Shown piece after piece: positions 18,255 through 25,460 of a DNA stretch of 64,000 bases (position 1 is the stretch's first letter; each line of letters begins with the position of its first letter). Below the pieces are notes generated by a model. It was not told the origin of the DNA. It made no database searches and was given only the letters and a program-made list of their open reading frames with translations. The stretch is from an uncultured Sphingobacteriaceae bacterium. Lineage in GTDB: Bacteria; Bacteroidota; Bacteroidia; Sphingobacteriales; Sphingobacteriaceae. Position numbers and translations under genes: made by a program. The stretch is taken from contig CAMLLO010000009.1 of assembly GCA_946480915.1 (NCBI GenBank), positions 92,649 to 156,648 of the forward strand, given 5' to 3'.

Positions 18255-18626
18255 ATGAAATCGTTTCTATTTCTACTGGTGCTAGTAATAACGATCTCCA
18301 GTTTGCTTTCAGGATTACAAATGATATCACACCCGGAAGGTGAAACACTAAATCTACAGGTAAGTTTACTGAGCGGTACACCCTTCAAGAACTTCAAGGT
18401 GCCTGGATTAATTTTAACATCCTTTGTAGGAAGTATTAACCTTATTGCTGTTCTGTACACCATCCAAGTGCATCCTCAGCGTTTTATTTGGTCTATTGCA
18501 GGTGGAACCCTGATTTGTATCTGGAGTTTAGTAGAAATAGTATTTATCTATCCCTTTTGGCAGCATTTTATATCCTTAACTCTTGGGTTGATCATTATAG
18601 TTGTAGCATACCATCTAAAAAAATAA
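18255..18626 (+). CDS. Four-TM membrane protein of unknown function
   Basis: The 123-residue protein has four predicted membrane segments: residues 3-21, about 50-70, 77-97 and 101-120. The soluble loop after the first segment (SHPEGETLNLQ) is short. Its layout matches small membrane proteins of unknown function seen near stress genes in Bacteroidetes. It starts at the ATG at 18255; two perfect FNR-type sites lie upstream. No enzymatic motif is visible. Confidence 0.6.
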   Translation: MKSFLFLLVLVITISSLLSGLQMISHPEGETLNLQVSLLSGTPFKNFKVPGLILTSFVGSINLIAVLYTIQVHPQRFIWSIAGGTLICIWSLVEIVFIYPFWQHFISLTLGLIIIVVAYHLKK

Positions 18627-18917
18627 ACTATTTCCCGGGTAGTAGAAACTGTTCACGTTCTAAGGATCTGACTCAAAAGTTGTGGATGTCCTCGATTTTT
18701 TTCCTTTCTTGCATGTGGGGTCGCTTGAATGTTTAAGATGTAAGGAAAAAAAAAGCTCAGACGAGCAGCCTATATCAACGTCTGTCTTTGCGCAACAGCC
18801 AATTCGCCCTGGTTTTCAATTTGTCAGGATATCGCATAGAATTCGCCTTAGATTCGAATAAGGTAAGGTACGAAAAAGCAGTATCTCTTACGGGAATGAG
18901 CGCTACCAAATAGGTAC

Positions 18918-18963
18918 CAAGTTCGGACCAAGTCCACTATTTAGTGGACTTGGTCCGAACTTG
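18918..18963. repeat. Perfect 46-bp inverted repeat (22-bp arms, 2-nt spacer)
   Basis: The arm runs from CAAGTTCGGACCAAGTCC to the centre TATTTA, and the second arm is its exact reverse complement. Within the arm, GGACCAAG resembles GGTACCAAG just upstream, so the arm may have grown from a short iterated unit. No T-run follows, so it is not a typical terminator. Confidence 0.85.
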
Positions 18964-19270
18964 TCTCGAACAGGTCCCCTGCTTGGTAGGAGGCTGCACT
19001 CACTCTATGTGTATATTCTCTTTGTGATTATGGCCTAGCCGTTTGAAATAATCAGAGACAACTATTTCGGTTGATCCGACATCATCTGGAATTATCAGAT
19101 TAAGAAGAGCATGGTAGAATGTGCATTAAAATTTTTTTAACCTCAAAACAAGCTTTTTCCTCTTCTAGCACAACTTTTGAACCTGATTCCTTTTCTAATT
19201 TCAACAAAATACACACCATTTAGCATCGCCCAATTTTATCTTGCATTTGACTGATAATCAATAATGTCCC

Positions 19271-19282
19271 TGATAAAAATCA
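19271..19282. promoter_or_regulatory. FNR-type site TGATAAAAATCA
   Basis: This perfect TGAT-N4-ATCA site lies 58 bp before the ATG of the universal stress protein gene at 19341, a spacing compatible with an activator bound near -41. Confidence 0.75.
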
Positions 19283-19340
19283 ACCGCAATATTCTAGAAT
19301 AAGTGAAGATTTATATGTTAATTGTTAGGGGGCTGATAGG

Positions 19341-20231
19341 ATGAAAACGATACTGGTTTTAACTGATTTCTCAAAAAAAGCCGATCACGCAGCTGAGTAT
19401 GCGCTAAATCTCTCGTATAAATTAAAGTCAAACATACTGCTCTGCAACGTCTTTACGGCTGAACATGTAACGCTTAGGCAGAAACTCACATGGGCCCTTG
19501 AGGAATTCTTTAGCATTGAGGGCGAAAGCAAAAAGCAAATAAAGGAGCTCGCGAATACCTATAGACAAAAAACAGAAGAACATACGACTGAAGAATTTAA
19601 ACCCAAGATCAAGTGTCTTTCCAAGCCCGGAAATGTGGGAAATTTAGGATCTTCACTTAAAGACATACCGGATCATAATAATATTTGGTTAATCGTAATG
19701 GGGGCAAAAACTGAAGACTGCCTCAGCAATTTTATATTTGGTACGAACGCCTACTCGGTGATCAGTGAGGCAACCTGTCCGGTGTTATTTGTTCCACCGG
19801 GAGCACCCATAAAAGATATCAGCAGAATAGCAATTGCAACAGATCTCAAACAGCCAGAGCTTTCGCCTTTATTATTTTTAACAGATTTCAAGAGTGCATA
19901 TAACTTAGACATAGTACTTGCGCATGTTTCAGTTAGCAATGATCATCAAAATGACTATAGTGAAGAAGGTTTGGTAGAACTTGCTTTGTATGATATCACC
20001 GAAAATATCGAATATCCAAAAATTCTTTTCCAGAATATCCAGGGGACAGATGTTGACGATGACCTTCGCCGATTCGCACTAAAAAGCAAAATCGATATAT
20101 TAGGGGTAATACATCGAAAAGAAAACGTATTTCACCGTTTATTTCATAGCAGCACCACCAAGTTATTGATTGATAGCGCGCAACTTCCGCTCCTTGTATT
20201 TCCTGAAGCAATGAAGAAGATTTCAGTGTAA
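19341..20231 (+). CDS. Universal stress protein, two Usp domains (Usp-1)
   Basis: The 296-residue protein is a tandem UspA. The first domain starts MKTILVLTDFSKKADHAAEYAL and ends with NAYSVISEATCPVLFVPPG; the second runs from ISRIAIATDL to LLIDSAQLPLLVFPE. The first domain keeps a nucleotide-loop-like segment (VMGAKTEDCLSNFIFGTNA), but the GxxG-x9-G(S/T) motif is imperfect. Four other proteins in this island share its opening residues and family layout. Usp proteins support survival in stasis, hypoxia or other stress. The gene is convergent with the receiver-Crp regulator gene and has an FNR-type site upstream. Confidence 0.88.
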   Translation: MKTILVLTDFSKKADHAAEYALNLSYKLKSNILLCNVFTAEHVTLRQKLTWALEEFFSIEGESKKQIKELANTYRQKTEEHTTEEFKPKIKCLSKPGNVGNLGSSLKDIPDHNNIWLIVMGAKTEDCLSNFIFGTNAYSVISEATCPVLFVPPGAPIKDISRIAIATDLKQPELSPLLFLTDFKSAYNLDIVLAHVSVSNDHQNDYSEEGLVELALYDITENIEYPKILFQNIQGTDVDDDLRRFALKSKIDILGVIHRKENVFHRLFHSSTTKLLIDSAQLPLLVFPEAMKKISV

Positions 20232-20248
20232 TACACCGAAATCTTCTT
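20214..20248. terminator. Hairpin at the 3' ends of the Usp-1 and regulator genes
   Basis: AAGAAGATTTC and GAAATCTTCTT pair, and the stem continues with GTGTA/TACAC after one mismatch. The stem includes the stop codon of the stress-protein gene. It may act as a bidirectional terminator of the two convergent genes. Confidence 0.55.
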
Positions 20249-20259
20249 TGAGAGGTCTA

Positions 20260-21318
20260 TTAGTATAACAGATGTCTTAATTTATTCTCATTCAACACAA
20301 GAATACTTCCATCAACAACATCGATTAGCTTCTCAGTTCTAAATTCTTTTAAGGTTCGGATCATAGATTCCTGAGCCGAGCCGATAACATTTGCCAAATC
20401 TTCCCTCGATATTTCTACTACCGGCTTTCCATCTCTGGTATCCTTGAATTTATCCATTACTTCAACAATCCCTAATGCAACTTTTTTCCTGAGAGAATTA
20501 TAGGCTAGATTCAATAATTTTTCTTCTTTTTCACGAATGTTATGTGATAGTAAACTAATAAATTGTTTTGCTACGAGTTTATCGTTAGAAATAAGTTGCA
20601 TAAAGTCAACCTTAGGAATTAAAATCAGTTCAGCATCATCTAAAACTTGTACTGTTTCTGTATAATTAACGTCTTCTAAGATATTAATGTAACCAAAAAA
20701 ATCTCCCTGGGTGTACATATTGGTGATTAATTCCTTTCCATCTTCATTGATCAGAAATTCCTTAATCTTTCCGCTTACAACAAAATAAACATTCATTGGT
20801 CGTTGACCGACCGCATATAAAATATGCTTTTTCTTATAACGGTTTACATCTCTATTGCCTGAGGTAAGGTTAAAAACTTCTGTATCTGTGGCCTGTTGTA
20901 TAAATCTGCGGACCCCTTTCTTATCCGGTATAACATTCCGCTTCAATCCTTCCGCTTTTTTCAGCCTTATCTCGATGGTGTCCAAAAGGTCGGACTCATT
21001 AACTGGTTTAATCAGGTAATCATCGGCCCCCATGCTCATAGCTTTACGCTGATCTAAAGATGTATTACGCCCAGACAGAAATACAAAAGGAATAGCAAAA
21101 GTATCGGGGTGGCGACTAAGAACATGCAAAACACCATATCCATCTAAACAAGGCATACCCACATCGCACAAAATGAGGTCAGGTTTTTCTTTTAAAGCCT
21201 TTTCAACCCCTTCTTTTCCGTCTGATGCCTGGTAAACTGAATAATTGGATAATACGAGGATTTCAGAAAGACTCTCTCTCAAGACCACATCATCTTCGAT
21301 TAATAGGATTTTTTTCAT
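20260..21318 (-). CDS. Response-regulator receiver fused to a Crp/Fnr-family DNA-binding regulator
   Basis: The 352-residue protein joins a CheY-like receiver (1-120; phosphoacceptor D52 in LILCDVGMP, K104 in YLIKP) to a cyclic-nucleotide-binding-like domain (about 150-250) and a Crp-type winged helix (about 275-345). The putative recognition helix around residues 314-326 keeps E317 and R321, at the places of CRP E181/R185 and FNR E209/R213. It can therefore be expected to read TGA half-sites. The N-terminus has no FNR cysteine cluster; input is probably phosphorylation. Sites of matching form lie upstream of most operons around it, and one lies in its divergent promoter region. Confidence 0.88.
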   Translation of the reverse strand: MKKILLIEDDVVLRESLSEILVLSNYSVYQASDGKEGVEKALKEKPDLILCDVGMPCLDGYGVLHVLSRHPDTFAIPFVFLSGRNTSLDQRKAMSMGADDYLIKPVNESDLLDTIEIRLKKAEGLKRNVIPDKKGVRRFIQQATDTEVFNLTSGNRDVNRYKKKHILYAVGQRPMNVYFVVSGKIKEFLINEDGKELITNMYTQGDFFGYINILEDVNYTETVQVLDDAELILIPKVDFMQLISNDKLVAKQFISLLSHNIREKEEKLLNLAYNSLRKKVALGIVEVMDKFKDTRDGKPVVEISREDLANVIGSAQESMIRTLKEFRTEKLIDVVDGSILVLNENKLRHLLY

Positions 21319-21452
21319 TTGGTAAGATTTAATTACTATGATAATGTTTTGGTTATAACGCAGTTTTTTAAAGGTAGCTGCTCACTCAAATATAATTAAC
21401 AGGTTTGACATTACATACAAAAAAAAAATAATTAAGTACGTGAATTTCATAA

Positions 21453-21464
21453 TGATAAGTGTCA
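21453..21464. promoter_or_regulatory. FNR-like site TGATAAGTGTCA
   Basis: The core TGA-N6-TCA is intact, with one deviation from ATCA; the outer bases extend the palindrome (ATGA/TCAT). It lies 71 bp before the BON gene start and 134 bp before the divergent regulator gene, so it could serve activation of the former and autoregulation of the latter. Confidence 0.5.
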
Positions 21465-21535
21465 TAACTACACCTGACTTATATCAAAAGAAACGTACGA
21501 AAGACGAGGTAGTTTTACATAAGTATTTAATTATA

Positions 21536-22189
21536 ATGAAAACCGACCAAGATATTCAGAAAGACGTCATGGACGAATTACGCTGGGTGCCTTCACTCAA
21601 TGCCAGCGAAATTGGAGTTGCAGTTCACAACGGAATTGTTACTCTTAGCGGTACAGTTAAGTTCTACTCAGACAAGCTTGCGGCGGAAGAAGCGGCTAAA
21701 AGAGTGAAGGGCGTTAAAGCTGTTGCTGAAGATATTGAAGTACGTTTAGCAGAGAACGGACAATTATCAGATTCGCAAATAGCCGAAAGTGTAGTAAGAG
21801 CGCTCGAATGGAATACTTCTGTTCCACACGAAAACATCAAGGTTAAAGTGGATGATGGCAGAGTGACTCTTGAGGGAGAAGTAGACTGGCTGTATCAGAA
21901 GGAAGCGGCTACGAATGCTATAAACTACCTGACCGGGGTACGGGGTATCGGAAACTGGATTACTGTAAAACCAAAAGTAAATACCGCAATTGTTAAAGAA
22001 AATATACGGAAGGCCCTTGAAAGAAGCGCCGATTTTGAAGCTGACAAAATCACGATAGACACTCTGGGAAGTAAAGTGATACTAAAAGGTTCCGCTCGCT
22101 CCTGGAATGAAAGAAAAGAAGTAGAAAGAGCCGCAGCCTCAGCCCCAGGCGTAACCGAAGTTGACGATCAATTGGCTGTCGTATACTAA
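21536..22189 (+). CDS. Triple BON-domain protein, paralog 2
   Basis: Starting at the ATG at 21536 gives 217 residues beginning MKTDQDIQKDVMDELRWVPS, nearly the same opening as the paralog at 17261-17938. An in-frame ATG at 21440 would add 32 residues that do not match the paralog. Three BON repeats follow, with GIVTLSGTV, GRVTLEGEV and SKVILKGSA as the strand-turn signatures. The gene is divergent from the regulator gene. A membrane- or lipid-related stress role is inferred from the family. Confidence 0.85.
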   Translation: MKTDQDIQKDVMDELRWVPSLNASEIGVAVHNGIVTLSGTVKFYSDKLAAEEAAKRVKGVKAVAEDIEVRLAENGQLSDSQIAESVVRALEWNTSVPHENIKVKVDDGRVTLEGEVDWLYQKEAATNAINYLTGVRGIGNWITVKPKVNTAIVKENIRKALERSADFEADKITIDTLGSKVILKGSARSWNERKEVERAAASAPGVTEVDDQLAVVY

Positions 22190-22196
22190 CCTACTT

Positions 22197-22240
22197 CTTT
22201 AAGGGAACAGGAGACTACCAGTTTCCTGCTCTCCCTTTTT
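22197..22240. terminator. Imperfect hairpin between convergent BON and LOG genes
   Basis: AAGGGAACAGGAGA pairs imperfectly with TTTCCTGCTCTCCCTT and is followed by TTT on the plus strand. It separates two convergent genes. Confidence 0.5.
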
Positions 22241-22252
22241 GAAGCTTTCGAT

Positions 22253-22978
22253 TCATCCGTGTTCAAACAACCACCTAACCGGTGATATTTTCTGCTTTGG
22301 CGCAAGTCCGTAACCTTTAATACATTTTTCTTTTATCAATTTTACCGCTTCGTCTACCGAATCAGTTATGAGAAACAGATGTACATCATTTTCAGAAATA
22401 GTACCATTTAGCTTCATTCGTTGAATATGCTGTTCCAATTCAATGTAATAGTCTTTACAAAAAATAATTATAGGAAACTGTTTAATTTTTTTTGTCTGGA
22501 TTAATGTAAGGGCTTCAAAGTATTCGTCTAAAGTCCCGAATCCGCCGGGCATCACAACAAAAGCAAAGGAATACTTGACCAAAAGAATTTTCCTGACAAA
22601 GAAATGTTTTATATTGACCCATTTATCGAGGTAGGCGTTTTGCAGCTGCTCTCTTGGAAGCACAATGTTACAGCCAACAGACTTGCCTCCTACATCTTTA
22701 GCTCCACGGTTGGCAGCCTCCATTAAACCAGGGCCTCCGCCAGTCATTATTGTAAATCCAAGTTTAGCAACTTCCGAAGCTATCTGTCGGGTTAACCTAT
22801 AAAACTTATGATCTTCTGTAAACCTGGCAGAACCGAAAAAAGTTACGCAAGGACCGGCAAAATGCAAGGTTCGGAAGCCGTGAATTAGCTGCAGGAAAGT
22901 ACTTAGCGCAAATAAAAAATCTTGCCACCTCGATTGTGGGCCATCAAGAAATCTAATTTCCTGTTCTGACGATTTCAT
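22253..22978 (-). CDS. LOG-family protein (lysine-decarboxylase-like Rossmann fold)
   Basis: The 241-residue protein has both signatures of the LOG / TIGR00730 family: MTGGGPGLMEAANRGA and MPGGFGTLDEYFEAL. Characterised members release free base and ribose 5-phosphate from nucleoside monophosphates. The gene starts inside the 3' end of ppsA (26-bp overlap) and is therefore translationally tied to it. An N-terminal extension of about 45 residues precedes the Rossmann core. Its substrate in this organism is unknown; nucleotide salvage during energy stress is an inference from its neighbour. Confidence 0.85.
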   Translation of the reverse strand: MKSSEQEIRFLDGPQSRWQDFLFALSTFLQLIHGFRTLHFAGPCVTFFGSARFTEDHKFYRLTRQIASEVAKLGFTIMTGGGPGLMEAANRGAKDVGGKSVGCNIVLPREQLQNAYLDKWVNIKHFFVRKILLVKYSFAFVVMPGGFGTLDEYFEALTLIQTKKIKQFPIIIFCKDYYIELEQHIQRMKLNGTISENDVHLFLITDSVDEAVKLIKEKCIKGYGLAPKQKISPVRWLFEHG

Positions 22979-25370
22979 AAAACGACCCGCTACAACCTTG
23001 TTTTAATGGAACTACCCTTTTTATATTTTCAATGCCTGTCAACAACGCATCCGGGTTAAAAGAAATGCTGTCTATTCCATTTTCAACCAAAAATTCTGCA
23101 AAGGCAGGAGAATCACTTGGTGCCTGGCCGCAAATTCCGATATTCTTATTCATAATCCCGGCTTTTTCAATCATCATTTTAATCATGGCCTTGCTTGCAG
23201 GATTTTCCTCATCGAATAAATACTCAATTATAGACGAATCCCGGTCAATACCCAACGTCAGTTGTGTGAGGTCATTAGAACCTATGGAAAAGCCATCAAA
23301 TATCTTTCCGAATTCTTCCGCCAGTAAAACATTCGAAGGAATTTCGGCCATTACGTATATTTTTAAATCATTTTCCCCCTGCCTTAACCCGTAGCTAGCC
23401 ATTAAATCGACTACTTTCCGGCCTTCTTCGGGTGTGCGGCAAAAAGGAATCATCAGCTTAACGTTCTCCAGGCCCATGTCGTTTCTCACTACTTTCATCG
23501 CTTCGCACTCCAACCTGAATGCTTCTTTATAACGCTCGTTGTAATACCTTGCAGCGCCCCTGAATCCCAACATCGGGTTCTCTTCAACTGGCTCAAACTC
23601 TTTGCCGCCAATTAAGTTTGAATATTCGTTTGTTTTAAGATCGCTCATACGAACGATTACTTCCTTAGGGTAAAAAGCGGCAGCGATTGTTGACACTCCT
23701 TCGGCGAGTTTATCTATAAAAAACTGCTCTTTATTGCTATAATTAACCGTAAGTTCTTCAATTTTAGCGGCGGCGGTTTTGTCGCTTAGTTCATTAAACT
23801 TAACCAACGCCATTGGATGTATCTGAATATAATGTGTAATAATGAATTCTATCCGCATTAAGCCCACGCCCGCATTGGGGTAGGCTGCTAACTGAAATGC
23901 TTTTTCCGGCTCGCCCAAAATCATCATAACTTTTGTTAAGTCGGGCAGTATTATGTGTGAGAAGTCACGCAATATTTCTTTCCATTTCAACTGATTTTTA
24001 TAAACCATACCAGTTTTTCCTTCCGCACACGACACTGTAATTACTTCACCATCTTTAATTTTGGCGGTGGCATCCTCCGTACCTACAATAGCCGGAACTC
24101 CAAGTTCGCGGGCAACTATGGAGGCATGACTGGTTCTTCCACCTTTATCGGTAACGATGGCCGAAACCCGCTTTAAAATCGGGTCCCAATCCGGACTGGT
24201 ACCACCTGTTATTAAGATATCTCCGGGTTCTAATTTATATCCTTCCTCGGGCGAGGAAAGAATTTTCGCCCTACCTGCGGCTATTTTATTTCCAATTGCT
24301 TCGCCCGTAGTTAAAACTTCTCCTCGCTCCTGCAGTGTATATTCTGTAATGGATGTGGGGCGGGTTCTGCTATGTACAGTTTCTGGCCTTGCTTGCAAAA
24401 TATACAGCAAGTTAGTTTCGCCGTCTTTTGCCCATTCAATATCCATCGGTTTTTGATAGTGATCTTCAATTATAAGGGCCCAATTACCAAGCTGAGTAAT
24501 TTCATCATCGGTTAACACAAATTTTGATTTAAGTTCGGGAGGTGTATCCAGGTTTAATGTAGGCTGATCGGCCCCGACGCCCGAATAAATCATCATCTTC
24601 GATTTGCTTCCAAGATTTTTCTGCAAAATTGCCTTCTTTTTATTTTGTAGCGCAGGCTTAAACAGTAAAAACTCATCAGGAATTACCTGACCCTGCACTA
24701 TATTTTCTCCCAAACCCCATACTCCCGCCAAATGGATAACATTTCGGAATCCCGATTCAGGTTCGAGGGTAAAACCGATTCCTGAGCAGGCTTTGTCCGA
24801 GCGAATCATTAACTGAACACCGACAGATAGTAAAACTTTAGAATGTTCAAATCCTTTGTCTTCACGATATTTAATGGCGCGGTCGGTATAAAGAGAGGCA
24901 TAACATCTTTTAACGGCATCCAATACGGCTTTCTCGCCTTTTATGTTTAAATAAGATTCGTGCTGTCCCGCAAAACTTGCATCGGGCAAATCTTCCGCAG
25001 TTGCACTGCTGCGAATTGCAACTTCTGCCTGTGCGGCGGATAGATTTTTATATGCGCCAAGAATTGCGTCTGCCAAGTCTTCGGGAATCCGGCTTTCAAG
25101 AATAACTTTCCGGGCCTCCAATCCTATTTCCGATAAATTTTTGAACGTATCGCGATTAAGCTTTGAGAGTAATTTTGCGTGAACACCATCTAATTTATTA
25201 TGCTCAATAAAATGTTTAAATGCGAAGGCTGTAACGGCAAACCCGTTTGGAACCAAGATTCCATGGGCAGATAAATTTGAATACATTTCTCCTAATGATG
25301 AATTCTTACCCCCCACCTCGGCAATATCAGAAACACCGATTTGATTGAACCGCTTAATGTATATATCCAT
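22953..25370 (-). CDS. ppsA: Phosphoenolpyruvate synthase
   Basis: The 805-residue protein starts at the ATG at 25370 (a GTG one codon earlier is also open). It has the ATP-binding PPDK N-domain (EVGGKNSSLGEMYSNL, AIRSSATAEDLPDASFAGQ). The phosphohistidine domain follows (DKGGRTSHASIVARELG), then the TIM-barrel PEP-binding domain (GLMRIEFIITHYIQIHP, SIGSNDLTQLTLGIDRD). This is the order and length of PpsA, which makes PEP from pyruvate and ATP for gluconeogenesis. Within a stress island it may adjust the PEP/pyruvate balance when respiration is limited. An FNR-type site lies 65 bp upstream. Confidence 0.92.
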   Translation of the reverse strand: MDIYIKRFNQIGVSDIAEVGGKNSSLGEMYSNLSAHGILVPNGFAVTAFAFKHFIEHNKLDGVHAKLLSKLNRDTFKNLSEIGLEARKVILESRIPEDLADAILGAYKNLSAAQAEVAIRSSATAEDLPDASFAGQHESYLNIKGEKAVLDAVKRCYASLYTDRAIKYREDKGFEHSKVLLSVGVQLMIRSDKACSGIGFTLEPESGFRNVIHLAGVWGLGENIVQGQVIPDEFLLFKPALQNKKKAILQKNLGSKSKMMIYSGVGADQPTLNLDTPPELKSKFVLTDDEITQLGNWALIIEDHYQKPMDIEWAKDGETNLLYILQARPETVHSRTRPTSITEYTLQERGEVLTTGEAIGNKIAAGRAKILSSPEEGYKLEPGDILITGGTSPDWDPILKRVSAIVTDKGGRTSHASIVARELGVPAIVGTEDATAKIKDGEVITVSCAEGKTGMVYKNQLKWKEILRDFSHIILPDLTKVMMILGEPEKAFQLAAYPNAGVGLMRIEFIITHYIQIHPMALVKFNELSDKTAAAKIEELTVNYSNKEQFFIDKLAEGVSTIAAAFYPKEVIVRMSDLKTNEYSNLIGGKEFEPVEENPMLGFRGAARYYNERYKEAFRLECEAMKVVRNDMGLENVKLMIPFCRTPEEGRKVVDLMASYGLRQGENDLKIYVMAEIPSNVLLAEEFGKIFDGFSIGSNDLTQLTLGIDRDSSIIEYLFDEENPASKAMIKMMIEKAGIMNKNIGICGQAPSDSPAFAEFLVENGIDSISFNPDALLTGIENIKRVVPLKQGCSGSFYEIVRTGN

Positions 25371-25435
25371 CACTTTTTATTTTAAAGTTAGGCCAAAGCC
25401 GATCATTTCATCCTGATTCAAATTAGTTAACATAC

Positions 25436-25447
25436 TGATAATAATCA
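25436..25447. promoter_or_regulatory. FNR-type site TGATAATAATCA
   Basis: This perfect TGAT-N4-ATCA site lies in the 90-bp gap between the cation ATPase stop and the ppsA start, 65 bp before the ppsA ATG. It is identical to the site at 18117. Confidence 0.75.
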
Positions 25448-25460
25448 ATATCTAGAGCCC

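Larger units (their letters stand above)
18627..19340. other. Gene-free 714-bp stretch
   Basis: I see no convincing gene here on either strand; frames are short and broken. It holds a perfect 46-bp inverted repeat (18918-18963) and, at its right end, the FNR-type site and promoter region of the next stress-protein gene. It may be the scar of a lost gene or mobile element. Confidence 0.6.

Noticed and set aside
18148..18463. Two minus-strand frames opposite the small membrane-protein gene
   Set aside because: They lack signal, motif or good start context; the plus-strand frame has a coherent four-TM layout and upstream regulatory sites.
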